NCBI RefSeq assembly: GCF_900188375.1
Contig: NZ_FZOO01000005.1
Span: 124,001-188,000, forward strand
DNA: 64,000 bases
Source: Geodermatophilus pulveris
Lineage (GTDB): Bacteria > Actinomycetota > Actinomycetes > Mycobacteriales > Geodermatophilaceae
Reading direction: 5' to 3'
Part shown: one piece after another, positions 7,623 through 15,566 of the stretch
Position numbering within the stretch: position 1 is the first letter of the stretch
How the letters are laid out: each line of letters opens with the position of its first letter
Notes under the pieces: generated by a model
What the model was told of the DNA's origin: nothing
Databases searched by the model: none
The model's input: only the letters and a program-made list of their open reading frames with translations
Translations under genes and position numbers: made by a program

Positions 7623-8540
7623 TCAGCTCTCCCAGCCCAGGGTCCAGGTGCCCGACCAGTCCGCGCCGGGCTCGAGGACGACGAGGTCGGCACGGTCGGC
7701 CAGCGCGTCGGGCGGGCAGGTCATCGGCTCGACGGCGATGCTGCGCCGCCGTTCCCCGGGCGGGAGGGTGTCGCCGGTGAAGACCTGCAGCCACGGCCAG
7801 GCGCCGTCGACGGCCAGCTCCAGGGTGCCGAGGGCCGGGCTGCGCAGCCGCACCCGCGCCCAGCCGTCGGGGTCGCGGTCGAGGTCGGTGAGGGGCGTGT
7901 CGAGCACCCGGTCGCCGACCCGGCCGACCGCGCCGTCGAAGGGGCGTCGCTCCCCCGTCGGCAGGCCGCCGCCGTCCACCACCAGCTCGGTGCGGGCCGG
8001 GAGCTCGAGCTCGGCACCGGCGACGTCGCCGTCCTGCTGCGCGCCGACGGCGAGGTACGGGTGGAACCCGGCGCCGAGGGGTGCGGGTTCGGCGCCGGCG
8101 TTGCGGACCCGCATCGTCACCGTCAGCCGGCCGGGCGCCAGCGCGTGGTCGACCGCCGCGGCCAGCCGGAACGGGTAGCCGGAGCGGGCCTCGACCACGG
8201 TGCCGACGGTGACCGCGTCACCGGACCGCTCCAGCACCGACCAGGGCTGCCAGCCGACCAGCCCGTGCATCGCGACCGGCTTGTCCGGGCCGGCGAGGTC
8301 CAGCTGCAGGTCGCGGTCGCCCCAGCTCCAGCGGCCCTCGCGGATGCGGTTCGGCCAGGGCAGGAGCACCCGGCCGCGGCTGCCCCGGGGCACCGTGCCC
8401 GCGGCGTAGCCGTCGAGCAGCTCGCGGCCGGCGACGGTCAGGGAGCGCAGCGCCCCGCCGCGCAGGTCGACCGCCAGCCGTGCGTCCCCGCTGGCGATCT
8501 CGACCTCGGTGGGCTCGGTCGCGGGCCAGGCAGCGCTCAT
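7623..8540 (-). CDS. Aldose 1-epimerase (galactose mutarotase) family protein
   Basis: A 305-residue protein that should interconvert alpha and beta anomers of an aldose. The active-site histidines appear in VAMHGLVGW and GFHPYLAVG; the LPWPNRIREGRW segment carries the Asn-Arg motif of the family. It heads a tight run of minus-strand genes (mutarotase, MOSC, S4). The sugar substrate and pathway are not evident from the neighbours. Confidence 0.88.
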   Translation of the reverse strand: MSAAWPATEPTEVEIASGDARLAVDLRGGALRSLTVAGRELLDGYAAGTVPRGSRGRVLLPWPNRIREGRWSWGDRDLQLDLAGPDKPVAMHGLVGWQPWSVLERSGDAVTVGTVVEARSGYPFRLAAAVDHALAPGRLTVTMRVRNAGAEPAPLGAGFHPYLAVGAQQDGDVAGAELELPARTELVVDGGGLPTGERRPFDGAVGRVGDRVLDTPLTDLDRDPDGWARVRLRSPALGTLELAVDGAWPWLQVFTGDTLPPGERRRSIAVEPMTCPPDALADRADLVVLEPGADWSGTWTLGWES

Positions 8541-8621
8541 GGGCCCACCCCACCACACCGTCCGCATCCCGGCGGTCGCCGCAGCCGGCGGACCCCTGGG
8601 TCGACTCCGGGCCCGGCGCAG

Positions 8622-9038
8622 CTGGGCTGCGGCGCGCTGATCTCCGCCGCCCGGGCCCGCTGGCTGGCCTGCGACTCCGCCGTCACGAGGATCGTGCTGG
8701 GCCCGGACGGCACCCCGCTGGACCACGGCCGCACCCACCGGCTGGTCCCGCCGCACCTGCGCCGGGCGGTCGAGGTCCGCGACCAGGGTTGTGTGTTCAC
8801 CGGCTGCGCCGCCCCCACCACCTGGTGCGACGTGCACCACGTACTGGCCTGGATCGACGGCGGGGACACCAACCTGGCCAACTCCGCGCTGCTGTGCGAA
8901 CGGCACCACACCGAGGTCCACCACGGCTTCCGCGTCCAACGACGACCCGACGGCCGATGGCGCACCTGGCGCCCCGACGGCACCGGGATCCGCACCGGCC
9001 TGGGCAGCACCGGCCCACCCCTGACCGGCGCCGCCTGA
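8622..9038 (+). pseudogene. DUF222/HNH endonuclease (13E12 repeat family), C-terminal remnant
   Basis: The last ~138 codons of a DUF222-HNH protein are intact: LACDSAVTRIVLGPDG, then the HNH module with zinc-type cysteines (CVFTGC), DVHHVLAWIDGGDTNLAN and CERHHTEVHHG. The several hundred residues of DUF222 that normally precede this are missing; upstream is the start region of the mutarotase gene on the other strand. No start codon with a ribosome site serves the fragment. These genes are multicopy in actinobacteria, so this is best read as a decayed or recombined copy. A strong hairpin follows the stop. Confidence 0.75.
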
Positions 9039-9058
9039 CCGCAGCGCCCAACACCCGA

Positions 9059-9085
9059 GCCGCACGACCACCGAGGTCGTGCGGC
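9059..9085 (+). terminator. Hairpin terminator after HNH remnant
   Basis: An 11-bp perfect stem (GCCGCACGACC with its complement) around a 5-nt loop, 20 bp after the HNH stop and before the convergent HhH-GPD gene. No T-tract is present, as is common in actinobacteria. Confidence 0.7.
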
Positions 9086-9138
9086 CCGGCGTGCGCCCAC
9101 AGGTCCGGGCGTGGAGGTCACCCGCGCCGGCGTTGCGC

Positions 9139-9780
9139 TCAGCCGCCCAGCGGGTCCTCGTCGTCCCCCAGCAGCCGGATCCGCACCAGTCCCGCGGCGA
9201 AGCGGGCCAGCTCGTCCCCCGGGACCAGGCGGGCCAGTGCATCGGCGTCGGTGGGCAGGCCGACCCGCCGTGCGCCGTCGAGGGCCCGGTCGTCGAGGTG
9301 CGGCCGCACCCACGGCCAGACCGCCTGCACCTCCCGGAGGAACACCGCGGCGCCGGTCGGCCCGATGCCCTTGACCTCCTGGAGCAGCCCGGCCGCCCGG
9401 CCGCGGTCCCCGTCCGCCTCCGCCGCCAGCCGGCGCAGGTCGCCGCCGTACCGGTCGAGCACCAGCCCGGCCAGGTCCCCGAGCTGGGTGGCCGTGCGCT
9501 CGTCGTACCGGCGGTAGTGGCCGCGGCCGAGCGCGTCGACGCGGTCCTGCCCGGCGGCCGCCCGCATCCGCTCCGGCGTGGTGAACCCGGCCTCGCGCAG
9601 CTCGACCGCGGCGGCGACCGCGATGCCCGCGTCGATCCGCGCCGACAGCAGCTCGGCGAGCACGAGGAGCTGGAACAGCGGCGCCGGGGTGTCGGCCAGC
9701 CGGATGCCGGCCTCCTCGGCGTACGTGGTGCCGTACCGGTCGAGGACGGCGCAGGCGGTCTGCTCGGCGGAGCTGCTCAT
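9139..9780 (-). CDS. HhH-GPD-like DNA glycosylase family protein
   Basis: A 213-residue all-helical protein with a helix-hairpin-helix motif near residues 135-150 (LLQEVKGIGPTGAAVF) and a following conserved Asp region (WPWVRPHLDDRAL), as in the endonuclease III superfamily of base-excision enzymes. The lysine that bifunctional EndoIII enzymes carry after the hairpin is absent (TG instead of KT), and there is no iron-sulfur cysteine cluster. If active it would be a monofunctional glycosylase; it could also be a non-catalytic member. Confidence 0.75.
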   Translation of the reverse strand: MSSSAEQTACAVLDRYGTTYAEEAGIRLADTPAPLFQLLVLAELLSARIDAGIAVAAAVELREAGFTTPERMRAAAGQDRVDALGRGHYRRYDERTATQLGDLAGLVLDRYGGDLRRLAAEADGDRGRAAGLLQEVKGIGPTGAAVFLREVQAVWPWVRPHLDDRALDGARRVGLPTDADALARLVPGDELARFAAGLVRIRLLGDDEDPLGG

Positions 9781-9832
9781 GCCGCGCCCGGTACCCGCGC
9801 CGGCACCGGCAGCAGCCCTGGACGCCTGACGC

Positions 9833-9846
9833 GTTCCACGTGGAAC
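9833..9846. promoter_or_regulatory. parS site (ParB-binding)
   Basis: A perfect GTTCCACGTGGAAC palindrome in the divergent spacer between the HhH-GPD and DUF1707 genes. Confidence 0.9.
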
Positions 9847-9920
9847 CGGTGACGTCCGTCAGTACCGCGCGGGCCCCACCCCGCCCGAGACTGGACGCCC
9901 GTACCGAGGAGGAGCCCGAG

Positions 9921-10373
9921 ATGCCCGAGCCGCACCTGCGTGCCGCAGACGCCGACCGCGCCGCCGTCGCCGACCGGCTGGGTGAGCAGATGAGCGCGGG
10001 GCGGCTCACCGTCGCCGAGTACGACGAGCGCCTGGCCCGTGCCTACGCCGCCCGCACCTACGGCGAGCTCGACGAGCTCACCGCCGACCTGCCGCGGCCG
10101 GGGACGCGCCGCGCGGCCCCCGTGCCGTCCGCCGTCCCGGCCGTCCGCGGCGGCTGCGGGGGGTGGAGCGGCGGGCCGAGCCGGCAGGCCGCCTGGCGCA
10201 CCTGGGCCGTGACCGCCGTCATCGTGCTCGCCGTCTGGACCACGTCCTCGATCGCCCAGGGCGACCTCCAGTACTTCTGGCCGTTCTGGGTGGTCGGCCC
10301 GTGGGGCGCGGTGCTGCTGGTCCAGACGCTGCACCGCAGCCCGGCCGGCGAGCGCCGCCGCCAGCTGACCTGA
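9921..10373 (+). CDS. DUF1707 membrane protein (2TM)
   Basis: A 150-residue protein. An N-terminal DUF1707 domain (LRAADADRAAVADRLGEQMS, then GRLTVAEYDERLARAYAARTYGELDELTADLP split across residues 6-60) is followed by a Pro/Gly linker and two transmembrane helices near residues 95-140 with an aromatic turn (YFWPFWVV). DUF1707 is an actinobacterial domain of unknown function that often precedes membrane segments. ATG at 9921 is chosen over an upstream start because GGAGGAG lies just before it. Confidence 0.85.
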   Translation: MPEPHLRAADADRAAVADRLGEQMSAGRLTVAEYDERLARAYAARTYGELDELTADLPRPGTRRAAPVPSAVPAVRGGCGGWSGGPSRQAAWRTWAVTAVIVLAVWTTSSIAQGDLQYFWPFWVVGPWGAVLLVQTLHRSPAGERRRQLT

Positions 10374-10375
10374 CG

Positions 10376-10422
10376 GGTGTCCCGGCCGGAGCGGGACCCC
10401 GCTCCCTTCGTGCCGGGACACC
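10376..10422 (+). terminator. Nested hairpin terminator after DUF1707 gene
   Basis: An outer 11-bp stem (GGTGTCCCGGC with its complement at 10412-10422) encloses a second 8-bp stem (GGAGCGGG/CCCGCTCC). It begins 3 bp after the stop. The rest of the spacer to 10683 (about 260 bp) shows no gene or clear motif. Confidence 0.65.
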
Positions 10423-10683
10423 TCCCGCCCCAGGGTGACGGCACACCGGCGGGTCCTCCGGATCGCCTCCGAGGCGGTGCACACCGCCGTCGGGCACGCC
10501 GCCGCCACCGCGGTGCGGGTGACCGTCCGTGTCCGGGGTGTCCGCCGAGCTCGGCGCCCGCGACCGCGCGCAGGCCGTGGACAGGGCACGGGAGGCGGGC
10601 CCGGGCCGGTCGTGACCGGCGGGTGGGGACGCCGGGACCCGGGTAGGTGGCGGGCCAGTGCCCGGACCACCAGGAGGACTGCC

Positions 10684-11070
10684 TTGCACTCGATGACCGA
10701 ACGCTTCACCGACGCCCTGCACCGGATCGACAGCGACCGCGACGTCGGCCCCATGGTCGAGCTCACCGGGGACGACGCCGAGCTGGTCAAGCTCGACGAG
10801 CACCACCAGACCCGCGGCAAGGACGGCGCCAGGACGTTCTGGGAGGACTACCGCAACGTCTTCGGTGACCTGGAGACCACCTTCACGCACAGCGTCGTCG
10901 GCGAGGACAGCGCCGCCCTGGAGTGGACGTCGACCGGCACCCTGCGCAGCGGCAAGCCCTTCCGCTACCGCGGCGTGACCGTCATCCAGGGCGACGACGA
11001 GCGGCTCACCGGCGTGCGCACCTACTACGACTCCGCGGCCTTCATCCAGGAGCGCGGCGGCACCGCCTGA
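10684..11070 (+). CDS. SnoaL-like (NTF2-fold) nuclear transport factor 2 family protein
   Basis: A 128-residue cone-shaped NTF2-fold protein: a first helix (MTERFTDALHRIDSDRDVGP) then DARTFWEDYRNVFG-like helix-turn and a beta-sheet (AALEWTSTGTLRSGKPFRYR; RTYYDSAAF). Such proteins can be ketosteroid-isomerase-like enzymes or ligand-binding proteins; the role here is unknown. AGGAGG is 5 nt before TTG 10684 and 14 nt before ATG 10693, so TTG is preferred, though ATG remains possible. Confidence 0.8.
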   Translation: MHSMTERFTDALHRIDSDRDVGPMVELTGDDAELVKLDEHHQTRGKDGARTFWEDYRNVFGDLETTFTHSVVGEDSAALEWTSTGTLRSGKPFRYRGVTVIQGDDERLTGVRTYYDSAAFIQERGGTA

Positions 11071-11075
11071 CACGC

Positions 11076-11105
11076 GAGGGCCCCGGGGACTTCCCCGGGG
11101 CCCTC
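11076..11105 (+). terminator. Hairpin terminator, SnoaL-like gene
   Basis: A perfect 14-bp stem GAGGGCCCCGGGGA with a 2-nt loop. It lies between the SnoaL-like gene and the convergent tRNA-Leu and could serve both. Confidence 0.8.
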
Positions 11106-11115
11106 GTCGCACCTG

Positions 11116-11198
11116 TGGGCAAGGGGGGAGTTGAACCCCCACGTCCTCTCGGACACACGGACCTGAACCGTGCGCGTCTGCCATTCCGCCACTTGCCC
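11116..11198 (-). tRNA. tRNA-Leu (anticodon CAG)
   Basis: The minus strand folds into a class II tRNA: acceptor GGGCAAG pairs with CTTGCCC, the D arm reads GCGGAATGGCAGACGC, the anticodon loop is TTCAGGT flanked by CACGG/CCGTG, a long variable arm follows, and the T arm reads GGGGGTTCAACTCCCCC. CCA is not encoded. Confidence 0.95.
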
Positions 11199-11321
11199 CG
11201 GCGAGGCACGACAGTAGCAGCCCCGCGGGGGAACCCCGGGAGGCCCCCGGACGTCGTCCCTGGGGTCCGCCGGGTGCCGCCCGACGTGAGTCGGTCCGCG
11301 GCTGGCCGGCCCGCACCCGGC

Positions 11322-11327
11322 TACGAT
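11322..11327 (+). promoter_or_regulatory. Candidate -10 box for the fhaA-pknA operon
   Basis: TACGAT lies 46 bp upstream of the fhaA start, between tRNA-Leu and fhaA. No convincing -35 is seen. Confidence 0.3.
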
Positions 11328-11372
11328 CACCGGTGGCGGAGCGGACGACCGGGCGAGGGCGGGGGAGCGACT

Positions 11373-12179
11373 GTGGGTGTGCTGCAGCGCTTCGAGCGGC
11401 GGCTGGAGGGGATGGTCGGGCTCGCCTTCGCCCGCATCTTCAAGGGCAAGGTGCACCCCGCGGAGATCGCCAAGGCGCTGACCCGGGAGGCCGACGAGCA
11501 ACGCGCGGTGATGGGCGAGGGCCGGGTGCTCGCGCCCAACGTCTACGACGTCCGCCTCGGCGCCACCGACTACGACCACCTCGCCGAGTGGTCCGAGCAG
11601 CTGGCCGCGCAGCTCGCCGACATGGTCACCGAGCACATCGAGGGCGAGGGCTACCAGGTCTTCGACGCCGTCCAGGTCCGCCTGCAGCGGGACGACGACC
11701 TGCCCACGGGCGTCTTCGAGGTCAGCTCGCACGTCGCCGACCCGGCCCGCCCGAGCACCCCGCTGGACCCCCCCGCCGGTCCGCGCAGCGGCGCGATGCC
11801 CCCCCTGCCCCCGCTCAAGGGCCGCATGGCCACCGACACCGGCCGGCAGGCGCCCTCGACCGTGGTCGGCCGCGCCGGCAGCCGCCCCGGCGTCACCCAC
11901 GTCCTGCTCGTCGACGGCCCGGGCACGCGGCACGAGCTGACCACCGGGCGCAACGTCATCGGCCGCGGCACCGACGCGGACATCCGGCTGCCCGACACCG
12001 GGGTGAGCCGCAAGCACGTCGACGTCGTCCTGGACAACGGGACGGCGATCGCGGAGGACCTCGGCTCCACCAACGGCACGCTGGTCAACGGCCGCCGGAT
12101 CACCCGCCAGCCGCTCGCCGACGGCGACGTCATCCGGATCGGCCACTCGGTGCTGGTCTACCGGCAGGACGGCGCGTGA
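11373..12179 (+). CDS. fhaA: FhaA: DUF3662 and FHA-domain phosphothreonine reader
   Basis: A 268-residue protein, first gene of the kinase/cell-wall operon. The N-terminal DUF3662 domain (residues 1-120: LQRFERRLEGMVGLAFARIF; HPAEIAKALTREAD) is joined by a Pro-rich linker to a C-terminal FHA domain (about 175-265) with the pThr-binding residues in GRGTDADIRLPDTGVSRKH and STNGTLVNG. In mycobacteria FhaA binds the phosphorylated pseudokinase domain of MviN and restrains peptidoglycan synthesis; that pseudokinase is encoded at 59971-61611 here. The linker is much shorter than in M. tuberculosis FhaA (about 527 residues). Start chosen at GTG after GGGGGAG. Confidence 0.93.
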   Translation: MGVLQRFERRLEGMVGLAFARIFKGKVHPAEIAKALTREADEQRAVMGEGRVLAPNVYDVRLGATDYDHLAEWSEQLAAQLADMVTEHIEGEGYQVFDAVQVRLQRDDDLPTGVFEVSSHVADPARPSTPLDPPAGPRSGAMPPLPPLKGRMATDTGRQAPSTVVGRAGSRPGVTHVLLVDGPGTRHELTTGRNVIGRGTDADIRLPDTGVSRKHVDVVLDNGTAIAEDLGSTNGTLVNGRRITRQPLADGDVIRIGHSVLVYRQDGA

Positions 12180-12192
12180 GGCGGGTCGTGTC

Positions 12193-12654
12193 ATGACCGC
12201 CGAGATCGTGCTGCAGATCTTCCGCTTCGGGTTCCTGCTGCTGCTGTGGCTGTTCATCTTCGCCGCCTTCCGGGTGGTGCGGGCCGACCTGTTCGGCGGC
12301 CGTGCCGGCCGGGTGGCGTCGGTGCCACCACGCGCGGCGTCGGGGGGCCGCAAGCGCTCCCGCGGGCCCCGCACGCTCGTGGTCACCGCCGGCCCGCTGA
12401 GCGGCACGAAGATCACCCTGTCCGACCAGCCGATCCTCATCGGCCGCGCCGACGACTCCACCCTGGTGCTGACCGACGACTTCGCCAGCTCCCGGCACGC
12501 GCGGCTGACCAACCGCAACGGCCAGTGGTACGTCGAGGACCTCGGCTCCACCAACGGCACCTACCTCGACCAGCAGCGCGTGCAGGGCCCGCTGCTGGTC
12601 GCCCCGGGCCAGCCGATCCGGATCGGCCAGACCGCCCTGGAGCTGCGCTCGTGA
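12193..12654 (+). CDS. fhaB: FhaB (FipA-like): membrane-anchored FHA protein
   Basis: A 153-residue protein with one N-terminal transmembrane helix (residues ~5-28, LQIFRFGFLLLLWLFIFAAF) and a cytoplasmic FHA domain (about 60-150) with GRADDSTLVLTDDFASSRHA and STNGTYLDQQ. The mycobacterial orthologue is phosphorylated by PknA and links FtsZ and FtsQ at septation under stress. It starts 13 bp after fhaA and is followed 28 bp later by the phosphatase. Confidence 0.93.
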   Translation: MTAEIVLQIFRFGFLLLLWLFIFAAFRVVRADLFGGRAGRVASVPPRAASGGRKRSRGPRTLVVTAGPLSGTKITLSDQPILIGRADDSTLVLTDDFASSRHARLTNRNGQWYVEDLGSTNGTYLDQQRVQGPLLVAPGQPIRIGQTALELRS

Positions 12655-12682
12655 CCGGCGGCACCGCGGGGGGCCGGCCCCG

Positions 12683-14110
12683 ATGAGCCTCGCGCTGCGC
12701 TACGCAGCCCGGTCCGACCGCGGCCTGGTCCGCGGCAACAACCAGGACTCCGTCTACGCCGGCCCGCGGCTGCTGGCCGTCGCGGATGGCATGGGCGGGC
12801 ACGCCGCGGGCGACGTCGCCAGCAAGGTGGTCATCGCCGCGCTGGAGCACCTGGACGACGACGCGCCGTCCGGCGACATGCTGCAGGCGCTGCGCGAGGC
12901 GGTCTTCGACGGCAGCGAGCACCTGCGCGAGGTCATCCGGGACTCGCCGCAGCTGGAGGGCATGGGCACCACGCTCACCGCCGTCCTGTTCGCCGGCGGC
13001 CGGCTGGCGCTGTGCCACGTCGGGGACTCCCGCGCCTACCTGCTGCGCGACGGCGTGCTGCAGCAGATCACCCACGACGACACGTTCGTGCAGACGCTCA
13101 TCGACGACGGGCGGATCACGCCCGAGGAGGCCAACCACCACCCGCAGCGGTCGCTGCTGCTGCGCGCGCTCAACGGCCAGGACGTCGACCCCGACCTGTC
13201 CATGCGCGAGGCCCGCGCCGGCGACCGCTACCTGCTGTGCTCCGACGGGCTGTCCGGCGTGGTGAGCGAGGAGACCCTCGCCGAGGCGCTGCAGGACCCC
13301 GACCCGCACGCCACCGCGGACCGGCTGGTGGAACTGGCGCTGCGCAGCGGCGGGCCGGACAACATCACCGTGATCGTCGCCGACGTCGTCGAGGACGGCG
13401 GGGAGGGCACCTACCCGGTCGACCCGGTCGTCGACGGCGCCGCCGGGGACAACGTCGGGCAGCGCGCGGTCGACCCCCGCTCGGCCGCCGGCCGGGCCGC
13501 GCTGGCCGACCCGCGGCCGGCGCCGCCGGCCGCCGGGGTGGGTGGCGGAGCCGGCCGGGCCGCCGCCCCGCCGCCGGGCCGCCGCCGGCGCCGCGTGCTG
13601 GCCGCGCTGGCCGCCGTCGTCCTGCTCGGTGCCGCCGCTGTCGGCGCCTACCTGTGGGTGCTGTCCAACTGGTTCGTCGGGGTGCAGGACACCGCGGACG
13701 GCGAGCGGGTGACCGTGTTCCGCGGGCTGGAGACCTCGCTGCTGGGCATGGACCTCAACCGCGTCTCCAGCGTCACCGACCTGCCCGTCGCCGACCTCAC
13801 GCCGGCCGGCGCGAGCAAGGTCGAGCGGGGCATCGAGGCCACCGACGCCGGCCACGCCGAGCGCATCGTCGCCATGCTGCGCGACCAGCGCCTGCAGCCG
13901 TGCCCGCCCCCGGAGGAGCCCGAGCCGACCCCGTCGCCGTCCCCGGCGCTGCCCAGCGCGGCACCGGCGACGCCCCCCGACCCGGCGGTGCCCGGCGCCG
14001 TCCCCACCGACGGCGTGCCCGCCACGCCGACCCCGACCACAGCCGCGCCGACATCGCCGCGCGCCACGGCCACACTGGAGCCCGGGGTGGACTGCCGGGA
14101 GGCGCCGTGA
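12683..14110 (+). CDS. pstP: PstP: PP2C-family Ser/Thr protein phosphatase
   Basis: A 475-residue phosphatase that should reverse PknA/PknB phosphorylation. The cytoplasmic PP2C domain (residues 1-240) shows RGNNQDSV, ADGMGGHAAGDVAS, GTTLTAVLF, HVGDSRAYLLRDG, CSDGLSGVV and GGPDNITVIV with the metal-binding aspartates. A Pro/Ala linker leads to a single transmembrane helix (~300-325) and an extracytoplasmic tail ending in a Pro/Thr-rich low-complexity region with two possible disulfide cysteines. Placement between FHA proteins and RodA/PbpA is the conserved actinobacterial order. Confidence 0.95.
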   Translation: MSLALRYAARSDRGLVRGNNQDSVYAGPRLLAVADGMGGHAAGDVASKVVIAALEHLDDDAPSGDMLQALREAVFDGSEHLREVIRDSPQLEGMGTTLTAVLFAGGRLALCHVGDSRAYLLRDGVLQQITHDDTFVQTLIDDGRITPEEANHHPQRSLLLRALNGQDVDPDLSMREARAGDRYLLCSDGLSGVVSEETLAEALQDPDPHATADRLVELALRSGGPDNITVIVADVVEDGGEGTYPVDPVVDGAAGDNVGQRAVDPRSAAGRAALADPRPAPPAAGVGGGAGRAAAPPPGRRRRRVLAALAAVVLLGAAAVGAYLWVLSNWFVGVQDTADGERVTVFRGLETSLLGMDLNRVSSVTDLPVADLTPAGASKVERGIEATDAGHAERIVAMLRDQRLQPCPPPEEPEPTPSPSPALPSAAPATPPDPAVPGAVPTDGVPATPTPTTAAPTSPRATATLEPGVDCREAP

Positions 14111-14150
14111 ACCGGCCGGCCGGCCGGCGTCGGGTGCGGGAGGAGGTCGC

Positions 14151-15566
14151 ATGAGCAGCGGTCCCACGACCGACCCGCAGGCGACGGCGGGGGCGGCCCC
14201 GCCCACCCGCCGCAGCACCGAGCTCGCCCTGCTCGGCTTCGCCGTCCTCATCACGGTGGTCGCCCAGGCGATCGTCGACCTCACCGTCACCGGAGCGCTG
14301 ACCACCGAGCTGGCCACCTTCGGCCTGTGGTTCACCGCCCTGTGGGCCGTCGCGCACCTCGTCGTGCGCCGGTGGGCCCCCTACGCCGACCCGCTGCTGC
14401 TGCCCTCGGTCGCGCTGCTGGTCGGCCTCGGGCTGTCCTTCATCCACCGGCTGGACCTCGCCGCCCGGCAGGCCGGCAGCACGGCCAGCCGGGAGGACGC
14501 CCCGGTCCAGCTGGTCTGGGCCACCCTCGGCCTGGTCCTGTTCGTCGCCGTCCTGCTGGTGCTGCGCGACCACCGGCTGCTGTCCCGCTTCGCCTACACC
14601 CTGGCCCTGGTCGGCCTGGTGCTGCTCGCCATCCCGGCGGTGCTGCCGGCCTCCCTGTCGGAGGTCAACGGCGCCAAGATCTGGATCCGGGTGGCCGGCT
14701 TCAGCATCCAGCCCGGCGAGTTCGCCAAGATCTGCCTGACCGTCTTCTTCGCCGCCTACCTGGTCGACAAGCGCGACGTGCTGGCGCTGGCCAGCCGCCG
14801 CGTCATGGGCCTGGAGCTGCCCCGCGGCCGCGACCTCGGCCCGGTCCTGGTGGCCTGGATGCTGTCGATCCTCGTGCTGGTCTTCGAGCGCGACCTGGGC
14901 AGCTCGCTGCTGCTGTTCGGCATCTTCGTGGTGATGCTCTACGTGGCCACCGAGCGGGCCAGCTGGCTGGTCATCGGCCTGGGCCTGTTCGCCGGCGGGG
15001 CGTTGATCGCCTACCAGTTGTTCGGCCACGTGCAGCAGCGCGTGGACTCCTGGCTGGACCCCTTCGAGTACTACGACGGCTCCGGGTTCCAGGTGGCCCA
15101 GGCGCTGTTCGGCCTGGGCACCGGCGGGCTGTTCGGCGCCGGCCTCGGTGGCGGGCGCCCCGACCAGGTGCCGGTCGCCAAGAGCGACTTCATCGCCGCC
15201 GCGGTCGGTGAGGAGCTGGGCCTGTTCGGCCTGGTCGCGGTGATCATCGTCTATCTCGTGCTGGTCGAGCGCGGCCTGCGCACCTCGCTGATCTGCCGCG
15301 ACGCCTTCGGCAAGCTGCTCGCCGCCGGGCTGTCCTTCACCATCGCCTGGCAGGTGTTCGTCGTGCTCGGCGGGGTCACCGGCCTGCTCCCGCTGACCGG
15401 GCTGACCACCCCGTTCCTCGCCTACGGCGGGTCCTCGCTGGTGGCCAACTTCGTGCTGGTCGCCGTCCTGGTGCGGATCAGCGACGCCGCCCGCCGCCCG
15501 GCCGCCCCCACCGGGCCGCCCCGCCCGGCCCTCGGCGACGCCCCGACCGAGGTGGTGCAGACGTGA
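14151..15566 (+). CDS. rodA: RodA: SEDS peptidoglycan glycosyltransferase
   Basis: A 471-residue SEDS-family polymerase for lipid II with about 12 transmembrane helices. Family landmarks include the periplasmic NGAKIWIRVAGFSIQPGEFAK segment (one continuous stretch of 20+ residues near 175-195), the QVAQALFGLGTGGLFGAGLG loop, AAAVGEELGLFG and the C-terminal TTPFLAYGGSSLVANF. It works with the transpeptidase PbpA, whose GTG start overlaps its stop, in cell elongation. The C-terminal tail is short and Pro-rich. Confidence 0.95.
   Translation: MSSGPTTDPQATAGAAPPTRRSTELALLGFAVLITVVAQAIVDLTVTGALTTELATFGLWFTALWAVAHLVVRRWAPYADPLLLPSVALLVGLGLSFIHRLDLAARQAGSTASREDAPVQLVWATLGLVLFVAVLLVLRDHRLLSRFAYTLALVGLVLLAIPAVLPASLSEVNGAKIWIRVAGFSIQPGEFAKICLTVFFAAYLVDKRDVLALASRRVMGLELPRGRDLGPVLVAWMLSILVLVFERDLGSSLLLFGIFVVMLYVATERASWLVIGLGLFAGGALIAYQLFGHVQQRVDSWLDPFEYYDGSGFQVAQALFGLGTGGLFGAGLGGGRPDQVPVAKSDFIAAAVGEELGLFGLVAVIIVYLVLVERGLRTSLICRDAFGKLLAAGLSFTIAWQVFVVLGGVTGLLPLTGLTTPFLAYGGSSLVANFVLVAVLVRISDAARRPAAPTGPPRPALGDAPTEVVQT

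Noticed and set aside
10423-10683. A gene between the DUF1707 and SnoaL-like genes
   Set aside because: Short open frames exist on both strands but none has a start site or family-like sequence.
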